Notes: generated by a model from the letters alone, not told the origin. A stretch of DNA of 64,000 nt from Mumia sp. Pv4-285 (GCF_041320275.1 NZ_CP162023.1:3658001-3722000); one strand, 5' to 3'. Positions 1 to 8,703 are shown, numbered from the stretch's first letter. Numbers and translations: made by a program.

Positions 1-624
1 GACCACCGGGTACGCCGCAACCTGCCCCGATGCGGAGCGGGCGACCAGCGCGGAGAGCTCGCGACGGAACGCCACGAGCTCCTCGGCGATCAGCGCGACT
101 CCGGCGGCGAAGGCTTCGTGGGCCTCCTCGGCGGACCTGACCACCCACACGCCCTTGCCGTCGTAGCCGCCGCGGGTCGTCTTCACGACCAGGGGATATC
201 CCTCGCCGTCGGCGGCGAACGCGTCGAGGTCGGCCGGGGTCGAGACCGGCGCCCAGCGCGGGCACGCGATGCCCAGCCCGGTGAGGACCTGCCTCATCTC
301 CAGCTTGTCCTGCGCGAACAGCAGCGCGTGCGGGCCCGGACGGCAGGCGTGGCCCTCCGCGTCGAGCGTACGAAGGTGCTCCGGCGGGACGTGCTCGTGG
401 TCGAAGGTGACGACGGCGCAGTCGGCCGCCACCTCACGCAGGGTCGCGAGGTCGCGGTAGTCGCCCACCGTGGTGGCCGGGTTGACCTGGGCCGCGCTCA
501 CCTCGGGCCCCTCGGCCAGGAGGCGCACCGGCACCGCCAGGGAGACCGCGGACTGCTCCATCATCCGGGCGAGCTGGCCGCCACCGATGATCGCGAGGAC
601 AGGGCTGTCGATGGGGCTCTGCAC
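1..624 (-). CDS. purK: N5-carboxyaminoimidazole ribonucleotide synthase PurK, 3' part outside window
   Basis: PurK uses ATP and bicarbonate to carboxylate aminoimidazole ribonucleotide in purine synthesis, working with PurE. The N-terminal nucleotide-binding start IIGGGQLARMM and the ATP-grasp motif GGYDGKGVW are visible. About 208 codons are present of a family length near 380-400, and the gene runs off the left edge, so it is cut by the window and not broken. I chose the GTG at 624 because TACGAT lies exactly 6 nt upstream; the in-frame GTG at 630 would sit directly against that box. It is the last gene of a minus-strand run birA - PH protein - cyclase - purK but seems to have its own promoter. 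Confidence 0.93.
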   Translation of the reverse strand, partial: MQSPIDSPVLAIIGGGQLARMMEQSAVSLAVPVRLLAEGPEVSAAQVNPATTVGDYRDLATLREVAADCAVVTFDHEHVPPEHLRTLDAEGHACRPGPHALLFAQDKLEMRQVLTGLGIACPRWAPVSTPADLDAFAADGEGYPLVVKTTRGGYDGKGVWVVRSAEEAHEAFAAGVALIAEELVAFRRELSALVARSASGQVAAYPVV

Positions 625-630
625 GGACAC

Positions 631-636
631 ATCGTA
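631..636 (-). promoter_or_regulatory. -10 box for leaderless purK mRNA
   Basis: TACGAT on the minus strand is followed by 6 nt and then the GTG at 624, the TANNNT-N6-start geometry seen in front of many genes in this window. Confidence 0.5.
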
Positions 637-691
637 CGGGGCGGACACGGCGCGGAGGCTCCGACGGTCGGGCCGGCCGGGTCGACGGGCG

Positions 692-1666
692 TCAGCCGTT
701 GTAGGACCAGCGGTGGCGGACGGTCAGCGGCGCCACGTTGCCGAAGCCGCGCAGGTTGCGCTGCGCCATCGCCCGGGTCTCGAAGCGGTCGCTCAACCCT
801 GCGGCGGTGGTGTCGTCGATGATCACCCGGTTGCGCCGGGCCACGGCGGTCAGGCGTGCCGCGAGGTTCACCGGCGGGCCGTACACGTCACCGAGCCGCG
901 AGATGACCGGCCCGGTGCCGAGGCCGACGCGGACGTCGGGCAGGCTCCGGTCTCCGCCGATCTCCGCCACGATCGCGAACGCGATGTCGGTGGCGACCTC
1001 GGGCGACTCCGCGACGTACAGGACGGAGTCACCGAGCGTCTTGATCGGACGCCCGCCGCCCTCGGTGACGAGGTCGATGCACCGCGTCTCGAACTCCTCG
1101 ACCAGGTCCGCGAGCCCGTCGTCGTCGAGGCCGTTGGACAGCTTCGTGAACGCGACCAGGTCAGCGAACCCGACCGTGACGACCATCCGCAGGACGTCCT
1201 CCTCGTCGGCGGCGAGAGCCTGGGCGCGACCGGCGGAGGCCGCGAGATGGCGCCGCCAGGCATAGACCAGGAGCCGCTCGAACACGGGGCCCATCGTCTG
1301 AGCGACGGCACCGGCTCCGGTGGACCACGGGACGCGGTCGGCGGGCTCGGCGGTGCGGTCCTCCAACGCCTCGGCGAGCGTGGAGACCTGCCAGTCGGCC
1401 AGACGCGACATGGTCGTGCCCAGCGCCCGGGTGAGCCGGACGACGGTGTCGTCGTCGATGGCGCCGGAGCCGAGGACTGCCTGCACCATCTTCAACGCGT
1501 CGACGTCGGCAGGGACGAACGCCTTGGCGTCGAGGGCGTCCGGGAAACCGAGCGCTCGCCAGAGACGGCGCGCCTCCTCGTACGTGACGCCGGCGGCGGC
1601 TGCGACCTCGTCGCTGGTGAAGGTGGGATCCGCACCGAGGATGGCGCGGGAGAGCTCGTCGGACAC
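692..1666 (-). CDS. Class III adenylate cyclase with N-terminal regulatory domain
   Basis: A 324-residue protein predicted to make cAMP from ATP. The cyclase domain fills roughly residues 150-320. It keeps the first metal Asp in FADLVAFT, the substrate Lys and second metal Asp in IKTLGDSVL, and the Asn/Arg pair in VNLAARL, so it should be catalytically competent as a homodimer. The N-terminal ~120 residues are helical and resemble the regulatory half of mycobacterial Rv1264-type soluble cyclases (established family; the match here is by eye). No membrane segment is seen. The GTG start lies one base past the stop of the PH-protein gene, so the two are translationally linked. What the cAMP controls cannot be read from the locus. 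Confidence 0.88.
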   Translation of the reverse strand: MSDELSRAILGADPTFTSDEVAAAAGVTYEEARRLWRALGFPDALDAKAFVPADVDALKMVQAVLGSGAIDDDTVVRLTRALGTTMSRLADWQVSTLAEALEDRTAEPADRVPWSTGAGAVAQTMGPVFERLLVYAWRRHLAASAGRAQALAADEEDVLRMVVTVGFADLVAFTKLSNGLDDDGLADLVEEFETRCIDLVTEGGGRPIKTLGDSVLYVAESPEVATDIAFAIVAEIGGDRSLPDVRVGLGTGPVISRLGDVYGPPVNLAARLTAVARRNRVIIDDTTAAGLSDRFETRAMAQRNLRGFGNVAPLTVRHRWSYNG

Positions 1667-1667
1667 G

Positions 1668-2168
1668 TCAGATCTGCTCGTCGGTCGCCGTCGGTTGGTG
1701 CGCCTCGAGCACGAGCGAGGTCAGCTGGCGGTGGACGTCCTCGACGTGGGGGACGTCGCGGATCTGGAGGCCCGCCTGCTCGCTGGCGTCGTGCACGATC
1801 AGCGTCCCGCAGCCGAGGACCCGGTCCAGCAGGTGCTTCTCGTACGACACGTCGTTGATGCGGGTCAACGGGATGATGCGGCCGGTCCGCGTCAGGAGGC
1901 CCTTCTGCTCGACGAGGCGGCGGTTCGTGACGGTGTACGTCCAGGTGAACCAACGCAGGAACGGCAGCACCGCCCACCACACGATCACGACGAGCGCCAC
2001 CACGATCACGACGGTGCGTACGAGGCCGTCCGTCACGGCGGCGGCGTACCCACCGGCGCCTGCCGCGAGGACCAGGACGAGCACGGCGCCGAACAGCGCC
2101 TTCACGTGCGTCCGCACCGTCAGGATCTCGCGCTCGCCCTCGATCAGCAGCTTCTTGGAGACTGTCAC
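1668..2168 (-). CDS. PH-domain (bPH2/YdbS-like) membrane protein
   Basis: A 166-residue protein with two hydrophobic segments (about residues 24-44 and 51-70) followed by a bacterial PH domain: YTVTNRRLVEQKG, then IPLTRINDV and CGTLIVHD. This is the usual YdbS-like arrangement of a membrane hairpin followed by a cytoplasmic PH fold, of unknown biochemical role. A membrane protein at the same place between purK and birA is known in mycobacteria (Rv3278c), so position and family agree. The GTG start is 12 nt after birA, and the stop nearly touches the cyclase start, which suggests co-expression with the cyclase. Confidence 0.82.
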   Translation of the reverse strand: MTVSKKLLIEGEREILTVRTHVKALFGAVLVLVLAAGAGGYAAAVTDGLVRTVVIVVALVVIVWWAVLPFLRWFTWTYTVTNRRLVEQKGLLTRTGRIIPLTRINDVSYEKHLLDRVLGCGTLIVHDASEQAGLQIRDVPHVEDVHRQLTSLVLEAHQPTATDEQI

Positions 2169-2180
2169 GGGGTCATGGTG

Positions 2181-3008
2181 TCACGACCGCGGGCGCAGAT
2201 GGGTGATGTCACCGGCAGAGACGACGGAGACCTTGCCGTCCGACGAGACCTCGAGGCGGCCGCTCGCGTCGATGCCGACGGCGGTCCCCTCCAGGTGGGT
2301 CCCGTCCGGGAACTCCACCGACACCTCGCGTCCCACGGTGGAGCAGACGCGCTCGTACGCGGGACGCAGCCCGCGGTCGGCGTCACCGTCGGCCTTGACC
2401 CAGGCGGAGTAGACGGCCTCGAAGGCACGGGCGTACTCGCTCACCAGCCCGGTGCGCTCCGCCGTCGGCGAGCCCTCGTGCGTCAGCGAGGTGGCGTTCG
2501 GGACGTCGATCTCCTCCGGGGTCACCGACACGTTGATGCCGCAGCCCACGACCGCGGCCGGGCCGGTCGGCGTGTCGACCCGCTCGACGAGGATGCCCGC
2601 GAGCTTCCGGTCGTCCACGACGACGTCGTTGGGCCACTTGAGCCGGGCTTCGACGCCGGCCTGGCGTACGGCGGCGATCACCGCCGTACCGGTCAGCAGC
2701 GGGAGCCACGTCCACCGCTGCGCGTCGACCCGCGGTCGTACGAGGATCGAGACCGCCACCGCGGAGTAGCGGGGCATCTCCCACGTACGGTCGAGCCGGC
2801 CGCGCCCGGCGGTCTGGTGGTCAGTGGTGAGCAGGGTGCCCTCGGGGGCACCCGCGCGGGCGAGTGCGGCGAGGTCGGCGTTGGTGCTCGCCGTCTCGGG
2901 CGTCACGCGGACGTCCTGCCACCAGGAGGTAGGTCGGATGAGAGCCTGCTCCAGGCCAGCGGCATCGAGCGGGCGTCGGACAAGTGGTGAGTCAGGCTGG
3001 TCGCTCAT
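2181..3008 (-). CDS. birA: Biotin--[acetyl-CoA-carboxylase] ligase BirA
   Basis: This enzyme activates biotin to biotinyl-AMP and transfers it to the lysine of biotin carrier domains. Visible motifs are GRGRLDRTW (biotin/adenylate loop), KWPNDVVV, and KLAGILVE. The 275-residue length with catalysis beginning near residue 35 shows there is no N-terminal helix-turn-helix, so it is a ligase only and not the bifunctional E. coli repressor type. Its likely clients are in the window: AccA3 and pyruvate carboxylase, both with an AMKM site. It diverges from accD5. A longer reading frame runs on upstream, but the ATG at 3008 begins the conserved part and is preceded by GACAGT at the leaderless distance. 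Confidence 0.95.
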   Translation of the reverse strand: MSDQPDSPLVRRPLDAAGLEQALIRPTSWWQDVRVTPETASTNADLAALARAGAPEGTLLTTDHQTAGRGRLDRTWEMPRYSAVAVSILVRPRVDAQRWTWLPLLTGTAVIAAVRQAGVEARLKWPNDVVVDDRKLAGILVERVDTPTGPAAVVGCGINVSVTPEEIDVPNATSLTHEGSPTAERTGLVSEYARAFEAVYSAWVKADGDADRGLRPAYERVCSTVGREVSVEFPDGTHLEGTAVGIDASGRLEVSSDGKVSVVSAGDITHLRPRS

Positions 3009-3014
3009 AGGGCC

Positions 3015-3020
3015 ACTGTC
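3015..3020 (-). promoter_or_regulatory. -10-like box for birA
   Basis: GACAGT lies 6 nt before the birA ATG. It departs from TANNNT only at the first base, but has the same spacing as other genes here. Confidence 0.35.
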
Positions 3021-3062
3021 CCACGATCTGCGGCCCCGGTCGGGCCTGTGCGACCGTGCGGT

Positions 3063-3068
3063 TACCCT
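3063..3068 (+). promoter_or_regulatory. -10 box for leaderless accD5 mRNA
   Basis: TACCCT is followed by exactly 6 nt and then the GTG at 3075. This supports that GTG over an upstream in-frame start at 3048. Confidence 0.5.
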
Positions 3069-3074
3069 GAGCGC

Positions 3075-4673
3075 GTGAGTGAAGCAGTGGCACCCGAACA
3101 GGGTCAGATCGACACGCACACGACGGCCGGCAAGCTTGCCGACCTCGATCGTCGTCTCGACGAGGCCGTCCACGCGGGGTCGGCGAAGGCGGTCGAGAAG
3201 CAGCACGCCAAGGGCCGCCAGACCGCACGCGAGCGGATCGAGATGCTGTTCGACGAGGGCTCGTTCGTCGAGATCGACGAGCTCGCCCGGCACCGGTCGA
3301 CCGCGTTCGGGCTCGAGAAGAACCGCCCGTACGGCGACGGTGTGATCACCGGCTACGGCACGGTCGACGGCCGCCAGGTCTGCGTGTTCTCGCAGGACTT
3401 CACGGTCTTCGGCGGGTCGCTCGGCGAGGTGTACGGCGAGAAGATCACCAAGATCATGGATCTGGCGATCAAGACCGGCTCCCCGATCGTCGGCATCAAC
3501 GAGGGTGCAGGCGCACGCATCCAGGAGGGCGTCGTCTCGCTCGGCCTGTACGGCGAGATCTTCCGCCGCAACGTCCACGCCTCGGGTGTCATCCCGCAGA
3601 TCAGCCTCATCATGGGCTCGTGCGCGGGCGGCCACGTCTACTCCCCTGCGGTCACCGACTTCACCGTGATGGTCGACGGCACCTCCAACATGTTCATCAC
3701 CGGGCCCGACGTCATCAAGACCGTCACCGGCGAGGACGTGTCGATGGAGGAGCTCGGCGGCGCCCGGACGCACAACACCAAGTCGGGCAACGCCCACTAC
3801 ATGGGTGCCGACGAGGAAGATGCGATCGAGTACGTCAAGGCACTGCTCTCGTATCTCCCCCAGAACAACATGGAAGACGCGCCGGCGTACGACGAGGTGG
3901 CTGACGTCGAGTTCTCCGACGTCGACCTCGCGCTCGACACGCTGATCCCGGACTCGCCGAACCAGCCGTACGACATGCACACGGTGATCGAGTCGATCGT
4001 CGACGACGGCGAGTTCCTCGAGGTCCAGCCGCTGTTCGCGCCGAACATCCTGATCGGCTTCGGACGGGTCGAGGGCCGGTCGGTCGGTGTGGTCGCGAAC
4101 CAGCCGATGCAGTTCGCCGGCACCCTCGACATCGACGCCTCCGAGAAGGCCGCCCGCTTCGTCCGTACCTGCGACGCGTTCAACGTCCCGGTCCTGACCT
4201 TCGTCGACGTGCCGGGCTTCCTCCCCGGCACCGATCAGGAGTGGAACGGCATCATCCGCCGCGGCGCGAAGCTGATCTACGCCTACGCCGAGGCCACCGT
4301 CCCGCTGGTCACCGTCATCACCCGCAAGGCGTACGGCGGCGCGTACGACGTCATGGGCTCCAAGCACCTCGGCGCCGACCTCAACATCGCCTGGCCGACC
4401 GCCCAGATCGCCGTCATGGGCGCGCAGGGCGCGGTCAACATCCTGCACCGCAAGACGCTCGCTGCGGCCGACGATCCCGAGGCCAAGCGCGTCGAGCTGA
4501 TCGACGCCTACGAGCAGACGCTCGCCAACCCGTACATCGCCGCGGAGCGCGGCTACGTCGACCAGGTCGTCCAGCCGCACGAGACGCGTGTCGAGATCAT
4601 CCGCGCCCTGCGCCTGCTGCGCAGCAAGCGCGAGACGCTGCCGCCCAAGAAGCACGGAAACATCCCGCTGTGA
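3075..4673 (+). CDS. accD5: Acyl-CoA carboxylase beta (carboxyltransferase) subunit, AccD5/PccB type
   Basis: Transfers CO2 from carboxybiotin on the alpha subunit to propionyl- or acetyl-CoA, giving methylmalonyl- or malonyl-CoA for fatty acid synthesis and propionate metabolism. The 532-residue length is normal for the family. The glycine-rich oxyanion motifs are present: [13 protein letters not shown] in the N-half (with GSCAGGHVY close after) and [16 protein letters not shown] in the C-half. It overlaps accE by a GTGA. The alpha subunit AccA3 is encoded about 9.5 kb downstream, a split also seen in mycobacteria. Substrate preference (acetyl or propionyl) cannot be told by eye. Confidence 0.95.
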   Translation: MSEAVAPEQGQIDTHTTAGKLADLDRRLDEAVHAGSAKAVEKQHAKGRQTARERIEMLFDEGSFVEIDELARHRSTAFGLEKNRPYGDGVITGYGTVDGRQVCVFSQDFTVFGGSLGEVYGEKITKIMDLAIKTGSPIVGINEGAGARIQEGVVSLGLYGEIFRRNVHASGVIPQISLIMGSCAGGHVYSPAVTDFTVMVDGTSNMFITGPDVIKTVTGEDVSMEELGGARTHNTKSGNAHYMGADEEDAIEYVKALLSYLPQNNMEDAPAYDEVADVEFSDVDLALDTLIPDSPNQPYDMHTVIESIVDDGEFLEVQPLFAPNILIGFGRVEGRSVGVVANQPMQFAGTLDIDASEKAARFVRTCDAFNVPVLTFVDVPGFLPGTDQEWNGIIRRGAKLIYAYAEATVPLVTVITRKAYGGAYDVMGSKHLGADLNIAWPTAQIAVMGAQGAVNILHRKTLAAADDPEAKRVELIDAYEQTLANPYIAAERGYVDQVVQPHETRVEIIRALRLLRSKRETLPPKKHGNIPL

Positions 4674-4927
4674 GCGCTTCCGCTGGTCGAGGCGACGAAG
4701 TCGATCGAGACCCCGTCACTCCTCTGCTGCGGGTCGTCAAGGGCGATCCGACGCCAGAGGAGCTCGCGGCGCTCGTCGCCGTGGTGGCCGCGCGCGGCGC
4801 TGCAGCGGCGGCGGCGACGGGAGCCGCTCCGGCGCGTCGTTCGGCCTGGGGCGATCCTGCCCTCGCTGTCCGCCCCGTCCACAGCCACGGCCGCGACGGG
4901 TGGCGCCGGTCGGCGTTCCCGCGCTAG
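4670..4927 (+). CDS. accE: Acyl-CoA carboxylase epsilon subunit
   Basis: An 85-residue protein with the epsilon pattern: a short N-terminal stretch, [20 protein letters not shown], an Ala-rich linker and a C-terminal basic/aromatic segment with [11 protein letters not shown]. Epsilon subunits occur only in actinobacteria and stabilise or stimulate the AccA/AccD complex. The GTG start overlaps the accD5 stop by four bases, so translation is coupled. A much longer frame covers this position inside accD5, but only the part after the overlap shows family similarity. Confidence 0.88.
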   Translation: MSASAGRGDEVDRDPVTPLLRVVKGDPTPEELAALVAVVAARGAAAAAATGAAPARRSAWGDPALAVRPVHSHGRDGWRRSAFPR

Positions 4928-4960
4928 ATCCGATCGCCGCCCACCTTGGCTAGGACGCGC

Positions 4961-4966
4961 TAGAAC
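4961..4966 (+). promoter_or_regulatory. Relict -10 box of the decayed gene
   Basis: TAGAAC stands 6 nt before the ATG at 4973. The equivalent TAGACC stands 6 nt before the intact paralogue at 5422, so the promoter was copied with the gene. Confidence 0.35.
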
Positions 4967-4972
4967 CTGACC

Positions 4973-5348
4973 ATGAGTCTTCGTCCGTTGTCCGACCTCG
5001 GCCCTGCGAGCTGGGTCTCATCGGCCGAGGCGTTCTGGTACGACGTCGTCAACTACTGCCCGCCGGGTTTCGAGGCATACCTCCGCCTCGTCGTCCCGAG
5101 GGCGACGAGGACGAGGAGCTGCTCCGCGCACCGTGCGAGGTACTAGCACGCCACACCGGGACTCCCACCGACTCGTACTTCTGTCGCTGAGCCGGGTGGC
5201 CGTCGAGAGCGGACGGTTCTCGCACGCGATCGTCGACGAGGACCCCGACGACGAGTGGCGGCTCGGTATCGGCGGTACGCGTACGCTCATCGCCGATCTC
5301 CAGGCCGATGGCCGCTTCGACACCACGCCCGTCTACCCGTACGACTGA
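4973..5348 (+). pseudogene. Decayed duplicate of the hypothetical gene at 5422
   Basis: The ATG at 4973 opens a frame whose first residues (MSLRPLSDLGPASW) match the start of the next gene (MALRPLTDLGPADW). The similarity continues through PPGFEAYLRL, then the frame slips and stops at a TAG. In another frame the conserved block CEVLARHTGTPTDSY follows, again ends early, and a third stretch ending GIGGTRTLIADLQADGRFD matches the C-terminus of the paralogue. So about 376 nt remain of a 630-nt gene, with at least two frame breaks and internal deletions. The function of the parent gene is unknown. Confidence 0.8.
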
Positions 5349-5409
5349 CGGCTCGCTCACCCGCGACGCAACGAGCGGAAGGCGGTGGCGCCGCACGCCT
5401 TCCTCGCGC

Positions 5410-5415
5410 TAGACC
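5410..5415 (+). promoter_or_regulatory. -10-like box of the hypothetical gene
   Basis: TAGACC, 6 nt before the ATG at 5422; same place as in the decayed copy. The last base is C where T is usual. Confidence 0.35.
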
Positions 5416-5421
5416 TGGGGT

Positions 5422-6051
5422 ATGGCCCTTCGCCCGCTCACCGATCTCGGGCCCGCCGACTGGCTCATCACGGCCGATGCCGCAGGTTTCGACGTGATCT
5501 GCCTCGGCGCGCCTGGATTCGACACGTACGTCCGGCTCCTCCACCCGCTCGACGAGGACCTGAGCGGGGAGAACGCAACGCTGAACGCCGAGGGCGACCT
5601 CGACGAGGTGCAGATGGTCGCACTGTGCGAGGTCCTCGCACGGCACACGTCCACACCGGACGACGCCTACCACGGCCTGTGGGACGGATTCGGGCAGCTA
5701 CGTGGCGGGGTCTTCGTCAGCCTGACCACCGGCGAGAGTGGCCAACTGCCGCAGGCCTTCCCTGCCGAGGTCATGGCGTATCCACGCGTCGCGCTGCGCA
5801 AGGGCCGGTCGTACCTGCTCTTCCGTGGCCCGCTCGCCGACGCCGGCCATTGGGGAGGTAACTCGGTCCACGGCTGGATCAACAGCCCGAACCTTCTCTG
5901 GCCGGCTGATCGCGCCTGGTGCGTGGCGACGGAGATCGACTACCCGTGGACCGGGATCGGTGGTCCTCAGTCGCTGATCGACGAGCTGCACAGCGACGAC
6001 CGGTTCGACGTCGTGCATGCCGACCCGTACGGGACCCAGCCGTACCGGTGA
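5422..6051 (+). CDS. Conserved hypothetical protein, 209 aa
   Basis: I do not recognise this family. The protein is acidic and has no signal peptide or membrane segment, so it is probably cytoplasmic. Parts that persist in the decayed neighbour copy are the N-terminus MALRPLTDLGPADW, the block CEVLARHTSTPDDAYHGLWDGFGQL near residues 73-97, and the C-terminal GIGGPQSLIDEL, so these are likely the structured core. Trp- and acid-rich stretches (LWDGFG, LLWPADRAWC, EIDYPWTG) suggest a small alpha/beta fold. It lies between accE and maf on the same strand, 73 nt after the pseudogene, with its own -10-like box. Confidence 0.7.
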   Translation: MALRPLTDLGPADWLITADAAGFDVICLGAPGFDTYVRLLHPLDEDLSGENATLNAEGDLDEVQMVALCEVLARHTSTPDDAYHGLWDGFGQLRGGVFVSLTTGESGQLPQAFPAEVMAYPRVALRKGRSYLLFRGPLADAGHWGGNSVHGWINSPNLLWPADRAWCVATEIDYPWTGIGGPQSLIDELHSDDRFDVVHADPYGTQPYR

Positions 6052-6060
6052 CGCCTCGCC

Positions 6061-6066
6061 TACGCT
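6061..6066 (+). promoter_or_regulatory. -10 box for leaderless maf mRNA
   Basis: TACGCT, then 6 nt, then the GTG start at 6073; a clean TANNNT-N6-GTG case. Confidence 0.5.
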
Positions 6067-6072
6067 GACCGC

Positions 6073-6678
6073 GTGCTGCCTTCTCGCGTCGTCCTCGCCT
6101 CACAGTCCCCTGCCCGCCTCGCCACGCTGCGCGCCGCGGGGATCGAGCCGGAGGTGATCGTCTCCGGGGTCGACGAGTCGGTGATCGTGTCGGACGACCC
6201 GGTGGTCGTGGCGACGGAGCTTGCTCGGTTGAAGGCGCGGGCGGTCGCACACCGGATCAAGGACGACGGAGCGCTGGTCCTGGGATGCGACTCGGTGCTG
6301 GCCTTCGAGGGCGAGGTCCTCGGCAAGCCAGGCGACGCGGCCACCGCGGTCGAACGCTGGCAGCGCATGCGGGGCCGTTCCGGGGTGCTCCACACCGGCC
6401 ATTCCGTAAGACTCGGTGAACGTGAGATCAGCGACGACGCAGCGACGACCGTCCACTTCGCCGATGTGAGCGATGCCGAGATCGAGGCGTACGTCGCCAC
6501 CGGCGAACCGCTCCAGGTGGCTGGCGCGTTCACGGTCGACGGGCTCGGAGGCGCGTTCGTCGAGCGGATCGAGGGCGACCACCACAACGTGGTCGGCCTC
6601 TCGCTCCCGCTCGTGCGCAGCATGCTGGCCGGACTGGGTGTCCGGTGGACCGACCTCTGGCAGACGTCGCGAAGCTGA
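6073..6678 (+). CDS. maf: Maf-family nucleoside triphosphate pyrophosphatase
   Basis: Maf proteins hydrolyse non-canonical or modified nucleoside triphosphates to monophosphates and pyrophosphate (house-cleaning; also linked to septum formation). The 201-residue protein opens with the family signature LASQSPARLATLRAAG, has the catalytic GCDSVL block and the GKPGDAATA loop, and later GAFTVDGLGGAFVERIEGD. The GTG start is fixed by the -10 box. A maf gene at this place after accD5-accE is conserved in actinobacteria. Confidence 0.92.
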   Translation: MLPSRVVLASQSPARLATLRAAGIEPEVIVSGVDESVIVSDDPVVVATELARLKARAVAHRIKDDGALVLGCDSVLAFEGEVLGKPGDAATAVERWQRMRGRSGVLHTGHSVRLGEREISDDAATTVHFADVSDAEIEAYVATGEPLQVAGAFTVDGLGGAFVERIEGDHHNVVGLSLPLVRSMLAGLGVRWTDLWQTSRS

Positions 6679-6680
6679 CT

Positions 6681-6711
6681 GCACCTTCACCTGACAGCAC
6701 CTTCACCTGAC
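6681..6711 (+). repeat. Tandem 15-bp duplication
   Basis: GCACCTTCACCTGAC occurs twice, at 6681-6695 and 6697-6711, separated by one A, just after the maf stop and before the convergent HNH gene. It is probably a replication-slippage duplication; no function is evident. Confidence 0.6.
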
Positions 6712-6746
6712 GGCGCGCCGTCATGACTCTCGCTTGGCGCCACACT

Positions 6747-8234
6747 TCACACGCGCAGGCGGAGGAGCCGATCGAGATGCGCCTCGAGAGGCGAGTGGCG
6801 ATCAGGACGGGGCCGGTGCAGCGCCGGCCGCCGCGCACGCTCATGATCGAAAGGCCGCACACGCTCCGGAGGGCCCGCACGCTCCGAAGCCGCCACACGC
6901 TCCGGGGTACCCGCACCGGCGACCGCTGCTCGCGGCTGCGCAGGCACGGCGTCCGGGGCACACCGCAGTGCGCGGAGCTCACGAAGGCGGTCGCTCAACC
7001 GTCGGCGCTGCACGCGATGGTGGTCCTCGATCTCCTGGATCCTCGCACCCTTGCGCCGACGGAAGACGAACCCTCGCGCACCGTCGGACTCGACCCAGAG
7101 CTTGCCGATATGGATCAGCTGATGGCATCGCGGGCACAGACCGACGAGATTGTCGAGATCGGTCCGGCCACCGTCGCGGTCCCACCACGCCACGTGGTGC
7201 AGCTCGAGATGCGTCCCGCGGCAACCGGGGCTGGCGCAGATCCAGCCTTGCCGCGCGAGAACGACCTGCCGCTGTTTGTAGGTCGCCAACCGGTGCGTGC
7301 GTCCGACGTTGAGGATGTCGGCCTGCGGAGTCGCACCACCCGTCGCGCCGTCGACCAGGAAGTCGGTCCGGTCGGCACCGCAGCTCAGGTACTCGAAGAG
7401 CTTCGGGCCGACCGGGCCCCACCCGGCCAGGACCGGCGGTGCGGCGCCCGGCTGTCCGGCCAGCCACTCCGCGTCCACCATGACGCCGACCTGCGGACGC
7501 ACTCCCCGGTCGGTAGGCAGCCCGTGCTCGAGGGCCGCGGCAGCGAGGTCGCCGACCGCATCGACGCGGCGCTGCGCCGGAGTGCGCGCGTCGTCAGAAC
7601 CTCGAGGCGCCGACGCCGCCGTCAGCCACGTCTTGAAGCGCGTGCCGGAGACGGCGTCGAGGAAGCCGTTGACGTGGAAGCCCTCTCCGCATCGCGCGAC
7701 GGTCAGGTCGTGCTTGTCCATGCCGGCGGCGTAGGCACGGTCGAGCTCCTCGGGGTGCGCGACCTCGACCAGCATCGTGAGCTGCTGGGACAGCTCGTCG
7801 GGCTCACACATCCGCGCGACGTCGAGCATGACGTCCTCCGCGGCCTCGACGACCTCGCGGTCGGCCTTCTTCAGGGCGACTGTGAACGCATCGACGTGCG
7901 CGCGCCGGATCTCGCCGGCACGGTGCGCCGACCCCACCGCAGGCAGGACCCGCATCGTCCGGCCGGCTGCCGTCGCCCTGCGCGTCTGCCCGGCGTCCCA
8001 CCGCATCTCGCGCCGTGCCCACGCGGCCGCGGTCGCCGCACCCTCGGCGTCGTGAGCAGCCTGCTCCTGCATCTGGTCGAACCACGTGGCTTGGAGTCCG
8101 TCGAGGCGATCGGCAGCGCGCCCGAGGCGCCGCAGCACCTCGCACGTCTGCTCGTCGGTCGCCAAGGCCACCGGCTGGTCGGCAAGTGCGTCCAGCGCGG
8201 CCTCGAGCGCGCCCGCCGCATCGATATCGAACAT
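6747..8234 (-). CDS. DUF222/13E12-repeat family protein with C-terminal HNH endonuclease domain
   Basis: A 495-residue protein with a helical DUF222 region (about 1-300) followed by an HNH nuclease motif: CASPGCRGTHLELHHVAWW, then NLVGLCPRCH (residues about 350-395), with the two Cys pairs and the HH that bind zinc and metal. The tail after the motif is low-complexity, Arg/Pro/Ala rich with repeated PERV-like units. This family is present in many copies in actinobacterial genomes; its mycobacterial relatives are the 13E12 repeats that some phages use for integration. The biological role is unknown. The ATG at 8234 is chosen because the DUF222 pattern begins there and TAGGAT lies 7 nt upstream. 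Confidence 0.85.
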   Translation of the reverse strand: MFDIDAAGALEAALDALADQPVALATDEQTCEVLRRLGRAADRLDGLQATWFDQMQEQAAHDAEGAATAAAWARREMRWDAGQTRRATAAGRTMRVLPAVGSAHRAGEIRRAHVDAFTVALKKADREVVEAAEDVMLDVARMCEPDELSQQLTMLVEVAHPEELDRAYAAGMDKHDLTVARCGEGFHVNGFLDAVSGTRFKTWLTAASAPRGSDDARTPAQRRVDAVGDLAAAALEHGLPTDRGVRPQVGVMVDAEWLAGQPGAAPPVLAGWGPVGPKLFEYLSCGADRTDFLVDGATGGATPQADILNVGRTHRLATYKQRQVVLARQGWICASPGCRGTHLELHHVAWWDRDGGRTDLDNLVGLCPRCHQLIHIGKLWVESDGARGFVFRRRKGARIQEIEDHHRVQRRRLSDRLRELRALRCAPDAVPAQPRAAVAGAGTPERVAASERAGPPERVRPFDHERARRPALHRPRPDRHSPLEAHLDRLLRLRV

Positions 8235-8241
8235 GTATTCG

Positions 8242-8247
8242 ATCCTA
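8242..8247 (-). promoter_or_regulatory. -10 box of the HNH gene
   Basis: TAGGAT on the minus strand, 7 nt from the ATG at 8234; one base longer than the usual N6 spacing here. Confidence 0.35.
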
Positions 8248-8268
8248 CTCGGGGCCAATGACAGCCGA

Positions 8269-8703
8269 CTACGACTCGTACGGACCTGTGCGCACCCAGC
8301 GCCTCCACTCGTCCTGGGGACGGAAGCCAGACGCCTCCCAGAACGATGCACCCTGCCCGTTGGCCTCGAGCACCATCGCGTCGATCCGTCCCGCACCCAC
8401 GTCCCTCGCTCGCTCCTCGGCATGGGCGATCAGCGCACGTGCCACGCCGCTGCGCCGCGCACCGGGATCAACGGCGAGCCGGTAGAGGTGGAACCGCCAT
8501 CCGTCCCAACCGACGATCAGCGAACCCACGATCCGCCCGTCCCGCTCGGCGACCACCAGCGACTCCGGATCTCGCGCGACCAACCGGCGAACCGCATCCT
8601 CGGTGTCGGCCGGCCGCGCCTCGTTCTCGCCGGCCCGGCCCCAGAAGTCGACCAGCGCCGCCGCCTCGTCGGCTCGAGCCGGCCTGATCGTCATGCGCGC
8701 CAC
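8269..8703 (-). CDS. GNAT-family N-acetyltransferase
   Basis: A 144-residue single-domain acetyltransferase. Motif A is clear: YRLAVDPGARRSGVARALI, where RRSGVA forms the acetyl-CoA pyrophosphate loop, followed by a helix HAEERARDVGA. The C-terminal ASFWEASGFRP is the usual motif B. The acceptor substrate is unknown. The start may be the GTG at 8703 or the ATG three codons later. It lies 34 nt upstream of the HNH gene and diverges from the cytosine deaminase gene. Confidence 0.88.
   Translation of the reverse strand: MARMTIRPARADEAAALVDFWGRAGENEARPADTEDAVRRLVARDPESLVVAERDGRIVGSLIVGWDGWRFHLYRLAVDPGARRSGVARALIAHAEERARDVGAGRIDAMVLEANGQGASFWEASGFRPQDEWRRWVRTGPYES

Noticed and set aside
2181-4655. 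An 824-residue version of BirA extending over accD5
   Set aside because: Only the part from the ATG at 3008 shows BirA sequence; the extension is antisense to accD5.
6747-8234. Mobile element around the HNH/13E12-type protein
   Set aside because: Relatives of this family can be phage integration targets, but no integrase, flanking direct repeats or composition change is visible; the tandem 15-bp repeat at 6681-6711 is not at both ends.
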